From NCBI GenBank assembly GCA_902521655.1, contig CABYSM010000010.1:1-36740 (forward strand): 36,740 bases of DNA, in the 5' to 3' direction. Shown in pieces: positions 1 through 13,775 of the stretch (within the stretch, counting starts at the first letter, position 1; the number at the start of each line of letters is the position of its first letter). A model generated the notes under the pieces. It saw only the letters and a program-made list of their open reading frames with translations. It had not been told where the DNA came from and did not search any database. The stretch is from an uncultured Pelagibacteraceae bacterium. GTDB lineage: Bacteria; Pseudomonadota; Alphaproteobacteria; Pelagibacterales; AG-422-B15. Made by a program: the position numbers and the translations under genes.

Positions 1-7
1 AATTTCT

Positions 8-1237
8 ATGAACATGTCGAAAATTATGTATAATTTAGATATGGCTGAACTTCAACAAAAATTAGATTTTGCAAAAATATATGCAAAAGATCAGATTTTT
101 AAACTGAAAAGAATGTGGCAAATGTCGCGTAACGGAAAAAATGCGATGAATAAAGATCCTGCATATAATGCTACCAATCCTAGTCATTTTATACCAATGA
201 TAGAAAAAGACAGGTACATTGAAAGAGTTGATAGTTTTGATCAGATGATTTCAGCGACTCATAAGCATTTTTGGGACCCTAATGATAAATCATATATTGA
301 TTTCGACGAACCATTCGATATGGAGAATGAATATATAGTCGACCCTGATGTCTTTTGTATGGAACTTAGAGTTCCAGCGATCGCTAATAGCTTAACTGAA
401 AAACAAAAAATAAAATTAAATAATGAAAGTTTCAGATGGGTACTTTCTCAAATTCTGCATGGTGAGCAAGGTGCTTTATCTTTAAGCGCAAGCCTCTGTC
501 ATGTATTAAAAGATCCGGGTGCACAAGAGTACGCAGCTAACCAAACTCGTGAAGAGGCTAGACATGTTACTGGATTCACTAATTATATAAAAGCAAGGTG
601 GGGATCCCCATATCCAGTAGGTCCTACTCTAGGACGAATTTTAGAACAAATTGTATCTTCAGATGTTGTTTATAAAAAAATTGTAGGCATGCAGATGATG
701 ATTGAAGGTCTTGCAATGGGAGCCTTCGGAATGGCTCACCAAGACACTAATGATCCACTCCTAAAAACTCTTTTAAAATTTACAATGAGTGATGAGGCGT
801 TTCATCATAAGTTTGGTAAAATTTGGGCAGACAGAACTGTACCAAAGTTGTCTGAATCAGAGAGGTACAAAGTGGAAGACTGGTCAGCGATGATTTTCAA
901 AGATTTACTCTATAATCTTGTCAATCCTTGGGAAAAGAAAGCAATTTATCAAAGTGTCGGCTTAGATCATAAATTTGTTACTAAACATTTTATGCAAGAA
1001 ATTGATCGAGACTCCGTAATACGCGAAGAAATGATGGAGAGTAACAATATATTCAGAGTACTGTGTAAAACGTTACTTAAAGCGAACATCATAACTGAAA
1101 GAACGAGAAAAACTTACGCTGAATTTGTTAACATGGAAGAGCTTAACGCTGAGGATGATGAAGTTGCAGGAATTGACATAGCAAATGAAGGATTGGCTCA
1201 GCTTGAACAAATCAATAAAGGCCGTAAAGTAGCTTAA
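8..1237 (+). CDS. Ferritin-like (diiron carboxylate) domain protein of unknown function
   Basis: 409-aa ORF; four-helix diiron pattern with HGEQ, EEARHV, MIEG and DEAFHH segments (E...ExxH...E...ExxH). Confidence 0.7.
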   Translation: MNMSKIMYNLDMAELQQKLDFAKIYAKDQIFKLKRMWQMSRNGKNAMNKDPAYNATNPSHFIPMIEKDRYIERVDSFDQMISATHKHFWDPNDKSYIDFDEPFDMENEYIVDPDVFCMELRVPAIANSLTEKQKIKLNNESFRWVLSQILHGEQGALSLSASLCHVLKDPGAQEYAANQTREEARHVTGFTNYIKARWGSPYPVGPTLGRILEQIVSSDVVYKKIVGMQMMIEGLAMGAFGMAHQDTNDPLLKTLLKFTMSDEAFHHKFGKIWADRTVPKLSESERYKVEDWSAMIFKDLLYNLVNPWEKKAIYQSVGLDHKFVTKHFMQEIDRDSVIREEMMESNNIFRVLCKTLLKANIITERTRKTYAEFVNMEELNAEDDEVAGIDIANEGLAQLEQINKGRKVA

Positions 1238-1249
1238 TTTTTATAAATT

Positions 1250-1801
1250 TTATTTTGGTGATTTCTTCTGAAGTATTCTTTGGAGTGTTCTTCGATGCAT
1301 TTTCAATCTTCTAGCTGTCTCAGAAACGTTTCGATTGCACAACTCATAAACCCTTAGTATATGCTCCCATTTTACTCTATCAGCTGACATAGGATTCTTT
1401 GGGGGCTCTGGACTAGATGAATAAGGTGCTTTTAAAGCTGCATCGATATCGTCTGCATCAGCAGGTTTAGCCAAATAGTCACATGCTCCTTCTTTCACAG
1501 CTGCAACAGCAGTTGGAATATTTCCATATCCGGTGAGCATAACAATTTTACTATCAGATCTTTGCTTTGAAAGTAGAGACACTATCTCTAAGCCATTTCC
1601 ATCATCCAGCCTTAGATCAACTACGGCATATTTGGGAAACTTCTCAGATAATGAAGACTTGGCCTCTTTAACCGAAGCAACACCATATGCTTCGTAACCT
1701 TTTCTCTTCATGGCGGTGATAAGTCTATTTCTGAATACATCATCATCATCGAGTATCAATAACGACTTATCCAAATTTAAATTACCTTCTAAATTATTCA
1801 T
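1250..1801 (-). CDS. regA: RegA/ActR/PrrA-family response regulator
   Basis: Receiver domain (LILDDDD, VVDLRLDDGNGL, MLTGYG, YLAKPADADDI) plus Fis-type HTH 'SETARRLKMHRRTLQRIL'; adjacent to a RegB-like kinase. Confidence 0.9.
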   Translation of the reverse strand: MNNLEGNLNLDKSLLILDDDDVFRNRLITAMKRKGYEAYGVASVKEAKSSLSEKFPKYAVVDLRLDDGNGLEIVSLLSKQRSDSKIVMLTGYGNIPTAVAAVKEGACDYLAKPADADDIDAALKAPYSSSPEPPKNPMSADRVKWEHILRVYELCNRNVSETARRLKMHRRTLQRILQKKSPK

Positions 1802-3140
1802 TCTGAAGTCCTAAAGCACTTTTAATTAAAATTACCTGAACGCATCCACCTTTATTTTTTCTATAAAGGAACTTAATCTCACCAAGAGACTTTGCAAGTA
1901 AGTTCTTTGAAATAAATAAGCCCAAACCAAGACCTTCCTTGTTTTTATCCCTATTATTGCGTAAATATGGTTCACCAAGAAATGGGTAAATTTCTGATGC
2001 AAAACCTGGGCCATCATCGACGATTTCTATTATGATTTTATCCTGCTCATTTTTTAGACTGATTTCTACAGAATTTATGGCATACTTAAATGCATTATCT
2101 ATGATATTAGTTAGTGAGTGTACTAATTCAGCAGATCTGGGTATAACAACTTTATCTCTCTCAAAATAGTCATCATAAAATACATCAAATTTTATTTTAT
2201 TATTGTCATATGGTGAAACAATTTCATTTATTAAGCGGACAAAATTTAATTGATTGATAAATTCATTACTTTTATCAGATAAATTATTTGATCTCAGTCG
2301 TTCTAATATTTCTTTACACCGCTCTAGTTGAGACTGGATAACCAATAAATCCTCACCTAAGACTCCGTCTTTGTTATTGTTAACTAATTCCTTATTGATG
2401 ATTGAAATTGTTGATAGTGGTGTTCCAAGTTCATGAACAGCTGCTGCTGTTAAACTCATTAAAGCAGAGACTTGTTCTTCATTGGATAACGATAATTGAG
2501 ATTGTCTTAGAGCCTGTCTTGTTTTCCTTGAGTCATCTGCAACTCTAAAACAGTAGGCTGTTATAAAGATTGAAGTAATTACTAAAGATGACCAGATTAA
2601 AAATATTTCAAATCCTGAAAAATCATCTTTACCTATCCCAAGGGTTATGCTTTCAAGAGGAAAGTAATAATAAGCTAAAAAATTGAGGGAGATGATTGCA
2701 ACCACTGTTATCAGAACCGTTCTTCTAAAATCTAAATATGTGGCTGCAATTACAAGTGGTGCTAATATCAAGACACAGAAAGGGTTTGTTAGTCCTCCAG
2801 TTAAATACAATAGTGAGACTAATTGGATTAGATCAAAAACCAAATAAAAGAAGGTTTCATTATAGTTTAGAATTTTTGTCAGAGGATATAAAACGCTTAC
2901 AGCTATATTAAGAGTTACGCTAAGTAAGATTAGTAAAATACAGATATAAATATTAAAAACTATCTGGAAATAAAAAAAAGCAATAACGACAGCAGAGAAT
3001 TGGCCAAGTACTGCTATCCAACGAATAAGATTGAGTGTTCTTAATCGTAAGTTAATGTCTTCATTTTGTGATAGCTCAAGAAAATTATTCAAAGTAAATT
3101 TAAAAGTTAAAATATTTATATAATAATTTATAGTTGCATT

Positions 3141-3158
<18 letters not shown>
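1794..3158 (-). CDS. regB: RegB/ActS/PrrB-family redox sensor histidine kinase; the true start may be internal (TTG near 3092)
   Basis: Multi-TM N-terminus, GGLTNPF motif, H-box 'VHELGTPLSTI', 'ERCKEIL' cysteine, ATPase motifs 'DNAFKYA', 'DDGPGF', 'GLGLGLFI'. Confidence 0.88.
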
Positions 3159-7397
<4,239 letters not shown>

Positions 7398-8525
7398 TCA
7401 AATACGCATTGGCATTAAAACAAAGAATAAATTTTCGTCAGTTTTATCTAAAATAATAGCAGGTGATATTGAATCGAGTAAGTTTACATCTATTTCATCA
7501 CCATCAACCTCATTACAGATATCCAGTAGATACCTAGAATTAAAACCAATATCAACTTTTTCATTACTATAGCTAATATCAATCTCTTCTTTTGCGGATC
7601 CCTTAGATTGACTTTCAACGCTAAGATTTAGTTTATTATTTTCAATTGTTAATTTAATTGCCTTTGATTTTGTTTCCTCATTAATTGCTACAGCTGATAC
7701 TCTATCTATAGCATTTTTAAGTTCAGAATTATTTGTTTTAAATTTTTTATCATTATTTTGAGGAATAACTTTTGTATAATCAGGAAAAGTGCCATCTATT
7801 ACTTTTGATATTATTTTCAAATTATTAAATGAGAACTTAATTTTATTTTCGTTTAAAGATACGCTTACGTCACCATCAGCATCATCTAATACCTTTCTTA
7901 ATTCAAAAACTGTTTTTTTAGGGATGATTATTCCAGTAATTTCTTCAGCGCCTTGGGGAAGAGGAATATCGTATTGAGCCAATCGATGACCATCAGTAGC
8001 TACAGCTCTTAAAAATTTAATAGAATTACTCTCTGCTTTGTGAAAAAAAATACCATTTAAATAGTATCTTGTTTCTTCATTAGATATCGCAAACTTTGTT
8101 TTATCTATCATCCTGCTTAGTTCGTCAGCACTAATTACAAAATTAGTAGATAAATCTTTATCTGAAAGTATTGGAAAGTCCTCAGTCCTTAACGTGGAAA
8201 GATTAAATTTAGACCTTCCACACTTTAATATTAACTCTGTGTCTTCATCACCCATACTTAGTATTACGTCTGATCCAGAAGGCAATCTTTTAACAATTTC
8301 AAAGAAAGTTATTGCAGGAACAGAAATTTCCCCTGAGTTCACTATTTCTGCATCTATTTTGTCGGAACAAAAAATATCTAGATTAGTAGAGGATAGGCTA
8401 AGCTCATTGTTTTCTGCAGATAATACAATATTAGATAATATTGGTAATGTATGTCTAACCTCAACAATGCCATGTATATGGTTTAGAGCTTTTAAAAGAT
8501 CAGAACTGTTTGCTTTAATTTCCAT
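7398..8525 (-). CDS. dnaN: DNA polymerase III beta subunit (sliding clamp)
   Basis: 375 aa; 'TLPILSNIVLSA', 'ATDGHRLAQYDIPLP', C-terminal 'FVLMPMRI'; between dnaA and recF. Confidence 0.97.
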   Translation of the reverse strand: MEIKANSSDLLKALNHIHGIVEVRHTLPILSNIVLSAENNELSLSSTNLDIFCSDKIDAEIVNSGEISVPAITFFEIVKRLPSGSDVILSMGDEDTELILKCGRSKFNLSTLRTEDFPILSDKDLSTNFVISADELSRMIDKTKFAISNEETRYYLNGIFFHKAESNSIKFLRAVATDGHRLAQYDIPLPQGAEEITGIIIPKKTVFELRKVLDDADGDVSVSLNENKIKFSFNNLKIISKVIDGTFPDYTKVIPQNNDKKFKTNNSELKNAIDRVSAVAINEETKSKAIKLTIENNKLNLSVESQSKGSAKEEIDISYSNEKVDIGFNSRYLLDICNEVDGDEIDVNLLDSISPAIILDKTDENLFFVLMPMRI

Positions 8526-8588
8526 AAATCTAATTGATTTTTATTACTATAACATATTTCTTCAATTTTTTGAATAATATGAAAATAA

Positions 8589-10001
8589 CTAAACTGATGT
8601 GATCATCTGGGTAATTAAATTAATATCCTCATCAAATTTTGGATTATTCTGTTTTAATTCTTCAATCTTTTTAACTGCATGTATTACAGTTGTATGGTCT
8701 CTGCCTCCAAATTTTCTACCAATCTCTGGTAAAGATCTAGTGGTCAATTTTTTTGTAAGGTACATCGCCACCTGTCTTGGTCGAGCAAAAGTTCTGATCC
8801 TTCTACTTGAAATAAGATCATCAATTTTAATGTTAAAATAACTTGCAACCTTATTTTGAATCTCATCGATTGTTATTCTTCGATTGCTAGATTTAAGCAA
8901 ATCTTTAAGAACTGATTTTGTTAATTCGATATCAATCTTTTTTCCTAATATATTTGAAAAAGTGAATACTTTATTTAAAGCACCTTCTAGTTCTCTTATA
9001 TTTGATGTTATTGTTTTAGCTAAAAATTCTAAAATATTTTCATCAAGTTCAAATATACTATTTTTATTTTTTTCTCTTAATTCACTATACTTATTTTTTA
9101 TTATCGAATATCTCAATTCATATGTTGTTGGCATTATATCAACAACTAAACCTCCTGATAATCTTGACTTCATACGATCATCAAAACTGCTAAGTTCACT
9201 TGGAGACCTATCGGCAGATATGATAACTCTTTTATTCAAATCTAATAATGAATTAAAAGTGTGAAAAAATTCTTCTTGAGTTGAATTTTTTCCAATCATA
9301 AACTGAATGTCATCTATAATTAAAACATCAGCAGATCTAAATTTCTGTTTGAAAGTCATTGTGTCTTTTTGCCTAAGTGATTTTATAAACTGAAACATAA
9401 ACCGTTCAGCCGATAGATAAAGTACTTTACTATTTACTTTCTCTTCACTTATCTGCCAAGCTATAGCATGTAGAAGATGTGTTTTGCCTAGTCCTACTCC
9501 ACCATAAACATAAAGTGGATTAAATTCGTATGTATCATCCGAGCAAAGTCTCTTGGCTGATGCAAAGGCAAGTTCATTGGTAGGACCCGTTATAAATTTG
9601 TCAAAAGTGAATCTCTCATCTAAAGGCCAATCATCTGATGAATTTGAATTAAATGAGGCCTTAATCTGATTATTTTCCGAAGATATATCCTTATTCAGGT
9701 TAAGCATATTCGAGGTAAGTGCATTATCTATGCTAATTTTTACTCGTTTAATATCAGGATTTTCTTGATTTAAAAAATAGATAATCTTGTCTAAATAATG
9801 TGAAGTAATCCAGTCTCTGATAAACCTTGTCGGAACAGTAAAATATATAATATCGTTATCTAAGTTTTTTATAGATATATTTTTTATCCAGCTATTAAAT
9901 ATTTCATTTCCATATTCAGAATTAAGTTTTTTTAAAACAATATTCCATTGATCTCGAATGCTAGATTTTGAGGGCTGTGCATTTTCTAGATCTTGAAACA
10001 T
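8589..10001 (-). CDS. dnaA: Chromosomal replication initiator DnaA
   Basis: Walker A 'GGVGLGKTHLLHAIA', 'VLIIDDIQF', DnaA signature 'GGRDHTTVIHAVKKIEEL'. Confidence 0.98.
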   Translation of the reverse strand: MFQDLENAQPSKSSIRDQWNIVLKKLNSEYGNEIFNSWIKNISIKNLDNDIIYFTVPTRFIRDWITSHYLDKIIYFLNQENPDIKRVKISIDNALTSNMLNLNKDISSENNQIKASFNSNSSDDWPLDERFTFDKFITGPTNELAFASAKRLCSDDTYEFNPLYVYGGVGLGKTHLLHAIAWQISEEKVNSKVLYLSAERFMFQFIKSLRQKDTMTFKQKFRSADVLIIDDIQFMIGKNSTQEEFFHTFNSLLDLNKRVIISADRSPSELSSFDDRMKSRLSGGLVVDIMPTTYELRYSIIKNKYSELREKNKNSIFELDENILEFLAKTITSNIRELEGALNKVFTFSNILGKKIDIELTKSVLKDLLKSSNRRITIDEIQNKVASYFNIKIDDLISSRRIRTFARPRQVAMYLTKKLTTRSLPEIGRKFGGRDHTTVIHAVKKIEELKQNNPKFDEDINLITQMITSV

Positions 10002-10030
10002 TAATTATGAACTCCCTCAATTTTACTCAT

Positions 10031-10050
10031 TAAAATTGTATCCAATTTTA
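10031..10050. repeat. Perfect inverted repeat TAAAATTG-TATC-CAATTTTA overlapping a candidate dnaA -10
   Basis: 8-bp arms and 4-nt spacer read directly; minus-strand TACAAT (10035-10040) lies inside. Confidence 0.6.
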
Positions 10051-10085
10051 GATAAAAGCATAATTTTTTTTTGCACTTTTTTTCA

Positions 10086-10106
10086 TTTGGAAAAAACTAT
10101 TCCAAA
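10086..10106. repeat. Perfect inverted repeat TTTGGAA-AAAACTA-TTCCAAA
   Basis: 7-bp arms and 7-nt spacer read directly. Confidence 0.55.
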
Positions 10107-10159
10107 AAGCACCTACTGAATTCGAACTATGAATCCAGACCTAAAAAAAATAATTTGGA

Positions 10160-10184
10160 TAATTAAAATGATTATTTTTAATTA
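10160..10184. repeat. Perfect inverted repeat TAATTAAAA-TGATTAT-TTTTAATTA
   Basis: 9-bp arms and 7-nt spacer read directly; very AT-rich. Confidence 0.5.
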
Positions 10185-10324
10185 AATAAACTTAGCGTTA
10201 TTAAAATTGAATCGCAATAAAAAATATTATTTACTTGGTGCTAAATTTTAATACGAAATTAAACTCCATTGTTTCCACATAACATCCATTATGAGCCTTA
10301 ACATACGGAAAAAGTTTGATGAAT

Positions 10325-10588
10325 CTATTTTAGTGATTTTATCTTATTCGATAGTCGAGAAATTTTTCTTGCTGCAGTGTTTTTATGAACAATCTTTTTT
10401 GAAACAGCAGACATCATTTCGGACTCAGCTGATCTCAGAGCAGTTTTTGCCGCCGACTTATCACCACTCACAATATTTAGTTCAACTTTTTTAATAAAGG
10501 TACGATATCTATTTCTCACAGACTTATTGACATCAGTTTTCTTAGATATTTCTCTTATTTTTGCTTTTGCAGATTTAGTGTTAGCCAT
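10325..10588 (-). CDS. rpsT: 30S ribosomal protein S20
   Basis: 87 aa; 'MANTKSAKAKIR...NKSVRNRYRTFIKKV...HKNTAARKISRLSNKIKSL'. Confidence 0.96.
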   Translation of the reverse strand: MANTKSAKAKIREISKKTDVNKSVRNRYRTFIKKVELNIVSGDKSAAKTALRSAESEMMSAVSKKIVHKNTAARKISRLSNKIKSLK

Positions 10589-10603
10589 ATTTTTTTGTAT
10601 TTA

Positions 10604-11434
10604 TTATTTTTGACAGCTACTACAGTAGAATGTCGATCTCTGGGCTATTACTATGCGTATTATGGGCAGCTGACAAGATTTATTTCTACATTTTTGCCCA
10701 TCACGTCCGTATACTTGAAGTTTATTCTGATAATGGCCTAACTTGCCAGAAATCATCGTATGATCATTTATACTTGATCCCCCCATTTGAATTGATTTTT
10801 TAAGTACCCTCTTAATTGAACGCACCAATCGATCGCTTTCAGATAAAGTAAGTTTGCTGCCTATTTTAAAAGGACTTATGTTTGATAAAAATAGAGACTC
10901 AGATGCATAAATATTCCCGACACCTACAACATACTTTTGGTTCATAATTATGGATTTAATTGGTGATGTTTTATTGCTAGCGATTTCATGCAAATATTTG
11001 TGATTAAAAGATTTATCAAGCGGTTCAACACCTAAATGTTTAAGAAGCCTTTCTTCTAGTAGCTTGCTGGTTTCTCTCAGCAATATGCAGCCAAACCTTC
11101 GCGGATCTATAAATTGCAATACTAAATCACTGGAAAAATATAGCTGAAAATGTGTGTGTTTAATCGATTTTATCTCTTTTTTTTTACCAATAATTATTCT
11201 TCCGGACATACCGAGGTGAATAATAAGTGAGTAGTCATTCGATAACCTTAATATTATGTATTTTGCTCGCCTCTCTACGTCTAATAGTGAGCTTTTATTA
11301 ATTTTATTTTTTAGGTTTATTGGTACAGGATATCTGAGTTTTTTGACAAATACCTCTGTGTCTTTGATCTTTAATCCAATAAGTTTACTTTTTATCCCAT
11401 TAACTACAGTTTGAACTTCAGGCAACTCAGGCAT
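10604..11434 (-). CDS. mutM: Formamidopyrimidine-DNA glycosylase
   Basis: 'MPELPEVQTV', 'HLGMSGRI', 'DPRRFG', 'VGNIYASESLF', C-terminal zinc finger. Confidence 0.95.
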   Translation of the reverse strand: MPELPEVQTVVNGIKSKLIGLKIKDTEVFVKKLRYPVPINLKNKINKSSLLDVERRAKYIILRLSNDYSLIIHLGMSGRIIIGKKKEIKSIKHTHFQLYFSSDLVLQFIDPRRFGCILLRETSKLLEERLLKHLGVEPLDKSFNHKYLHEIASNKTSPIKSIIMNQKYVVGVGNIYASESLFLSNISPFKIGSKLTLSESDRLVRSIKRVLKKSIQMGGSSINDHTMISGKLGHYQNKLQVYGRDGQKCRNKSCQLPIIRIVIAQRSTFYCSSCQK

Positions 11435-11499
11435 ATATTTTTATATATTAATTATTAGTTATAAAATAAAAGATATTTAACTTATCAAATATATATTAG

Positions 11500-12183
11500 A
11501 TGGAAACAAAAGAAGTCTTTAATTCAGTTGCAAGTAAATACGATATTATGAACGATGTAATGTCTATGGGTGTTCATAGGTATTGGAAAGAATTAATGAT
11601 TGATTGGCTTTCACCTCATGAAGAAATGAAAATAATTGATGTCGCTGGTGGCACAGGAGATATTTCAAGGCGCTTCCTTAAAAGAGTTAATGGAAAAGGT
11701 AAGGCTATAGTCTGCGATCCGAATGAGAATATGGTTGAAGCAGGAAAAAGAATAAAGCAGTATTCAAATGATATTGAGTGGGTAGTCGCACCAGCTGAAG
11801 AACTACCTTTTGAAGATAATACTTTTGATGCTTATTTAGTTTCTTTTGGTGTTAGAAATTTTAGTGATCTTAAAAAGTCCTTGCAGGAAGCGAAAAGAGT
11901 TTTGAAACCCGGTGGTAGATTTCTATGTCTTGAATTTTCTAAGGTTAAAAATGAATCTTTATCTAAGGTATACAACTTATATTCTTCATTAATTCCGATA
12001 TTTGGAAAAGTTATTGTTGGCGATGAAGAGCCTTATAAATATTTAACTAGAACAATTAAAGAATTCCCATCACAAGAAGAGTTTCTAGAAATAATTAAAA
12101 GTTCAGATTTTGTAACAGTTGACTACCGCAATATTTTTAATGGAGTAGTTGCAATGCATTCGGCAGAAAAGAAAGAATTATGA
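11500..12183 (+). CDS. ubiE: Ubiquinone/menaquinone biosynthesis C-methyltransferase UbiE
   Basis: 'VASKYDIMNDVMSMGVHRYWK', 'DVAGGTGDISRRFL', 'FGVRNFSDLKKSLQEAKRVLKPGGRFLCLEFSK'. Confidence 0.96.
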   Translation: METKEVFNSVASKYDIMNDVMSMGVHRYWKELMIDWLSPHEEMKIIDVAGGTGDISRRFLKRVNGKGKAIVCDPNENMVEAGKRIKQYSNDIEWVVAPAEELPFEDNTFDAYLVSFGVRNFSDLKKSLQEAKRVLKPGGRFLCLEFSKVKNESLSKVYNLYSSLIPIFGKVIVGDEEPYKYLTRTIKEFPSQEEFLEIIKSSDFVTVDYRNIFNGVVAMHSAEKKEL

Positions 12184-13715
12184 TAAATAATTTTTTTTTT
12201 CTATTAAAGATAATCAGAATATTTAAAACACACGATATATTACGACTAATAGGTCAAAATGTGAGATACAGAATTATTTACACAATAATCACGCATCTTT
12301 TGTCTATAGGAGTTTCTAAAAATAAAGAACTAGTGAATGACTCAGACGGAGTTAGGGTTGCTAAAGCATTAAATGAGCTAGGCCCCTCTTTTGTCAAATT
12401 GGGCCAGCTAATTTCAACACGGCCAGACATTGTTGGAAATACTATTGCAGATGACTTGTCTATTTTAAGAGATAATTTACCACCTTTTTCAAAAGATATT
12501 GCAATTAAAATTGTAGAAAGTGAGTTTGGAACAACTATAGATAAGGTATTTACTGATTTTAGCGAACCAATTGCTGCGGCATCTATAGCTCAAGTTCACT
12601 TTGCAAAAATAAATAATAATGGGGTTGAAACTGAAGTAGCGGTTAAAATACTCAGACCTCATATTGAAAAAATCATAGAACAAGAAATGTCACGCCTAGA
12701 ATGGCTGACTTCTTTCTTGGAGAATTTTAAGGAATTTGAGAGATTAAGGCCTAATTCAATTATAAAAAAAGCAAAAGAAGTGATCAAGTTTGAACTGGAC
12801 TTGAGATATGAGGCAGCAGCTGCATCAGAACTTAGAGAGAATACTCAATTAGACGGAAGTTTTTATGTCCCACTAGTTTATTGGGAAAAAATTACTCAAA
12901 AAATACTTACCATGGAAAAGATTAATGGAATCCCAGCAGATAAAATCGAAAAACTTAATGAAAATAATTATGATATCAAAAAATCAGCTGAGAATTTAAT
13001 AGTAAATTTTTTAAGACAGTCAATCAGAGACGGCTATTTCCATGCAGATCTTCATCAAGGTAATTTATTTTTAAATAAAAATGGAAATTTACTTGCAGTA
13101 GACTTTGGAATTATGGGAAGGCTTGATAAGAAGAATAGATCTTACCTAGCAGAAATTATTTACGGATTTATAAAGCAAGATTATTATTTGATAGCTAAAA
13201 TTCATCAAGAAGCTGGACTAATTGATAAAAGTCAATCTACCGAAGACTTTTCACAAGCGTTGAGGTCAATTGGAGAGCCTATAATTAATCAAAAAGCAAA
13301 AAATATTTCTATGGGCAATGTATTAATTCAACTTTTTGATATAACAGAACAATTTAATATGTTTTTACAACCTCAACTTCTTTTGCTGCAAAAGACTATG
13401 ATTACTGTTGAGGGCGTAGCAAGAAAACTGGATCCTGAAATAAATTTCTGGGAAGTTTCTAAACCTGAAATAGAAACTTGGCTTAAAGATGAACTGGGAA
13501 TAAAAAATAGATTAAAACAAACACAGGAAACGCTTCAAAGTATTGCACGTAAAATGCCAGATATTCCTGATTTTATCTCAAGAGCCGATCAAGCTTTTAA
13601 TATCATCACTGAAAGCAATTCAGTTAATACACCCCAAAAGACTAATAGAAAGTACTTTATAATTGGCGGAACGGTCTTAATTTCAAGCTTGGCTTTAATT
13701 ATATCATTGATATAG
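12180..13715 (+). CDS. ubiB: Ubiquinone biosynthesis protein UbiB (ABC1/ADCK-family atypical kinase)
   Basis: 'LGPSFVKLGQLISTRPDIVG', 'AAASIAQVHFAK', 'FHADLHQGNLFLNKNGNLLAVDFGIMGRLD', C-terminal TM. Confidence 0.95.
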   Translation: MINNFFFLLKIIRIFKTHDILRLIGQNVRYRIIYTIITHLLSIGVSKNKELVNDSDGVRVAKALNELGPSFVKLGQLISTRPDIVGNTIADDLSILRDNLPPFSKDIAIKIVESEFGTTIDKVFTDFSEPIAAASIAQVHFAKINNNGVETEVAVKILRPHIEKIIEQEMSRLEWLTSFLENFKEFERLRPNSIIKKAKEVIKFELDLRYEAAAASELRENTQLDGSFYVPLVYWEKITQKILTMEKINGIPADKIEKLNENNYDIKKSAENLIVNFLRQSIRDGYFHADLHQGNLFLNKNGNLLAVDFGIMGRLDKKNRSYLAEIIYGFIKQDYYLIAKIHQEAGLIDKSQSTEDFSQALRSIGEPIINQKAKNISMGNVLIQLFDITEQFNMFLQPQLLLLQKTMITVEGVARKLDPEINFWEVSKPEIETWLKDELGIKNRLKQTQETLQSIARKMPDIPDFISRADQAFNIITESNSVNTPQKTNRKYFIIGGTVLISSLALIISLI

Positions 13716-13775
13716 AATACTTTTTTATAATTGTATTTTCTTTTCAAGATAAACAAAAAAGTATAACTCTACGGA

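Noticed and set aside
1832-2017. ORF of 61 aa within regB
   Set aside because: Out-of-frame overlap with a well-supported kinase CDS and no recognisable family.
8194-8577. 127-aa ORF antisense to dnaN
   Set aside because: dnaN is strongly supported; the antisense product has no recognisable motif and such ORFs recur opposite most genes here.
10066-10090. Poly-T runs near dnaA as a possible terminator
   Set aside because: No stable GC-containing stem precedes the runs on the right strand; likely just AT-rich composition.
10131-10323. Three GANTC sites (possible CcrM methylation cluster) near dnaA
   Set aside because: Not clearly above chance for a ~320-bp AT-rich region, and presence of CcrM in this genome is unknown.
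10291-10494. 67-aa ORF overlapping rpsT on the plus strand
   Set aside because: Antisense to ribosomal protein S20 with no family signature.
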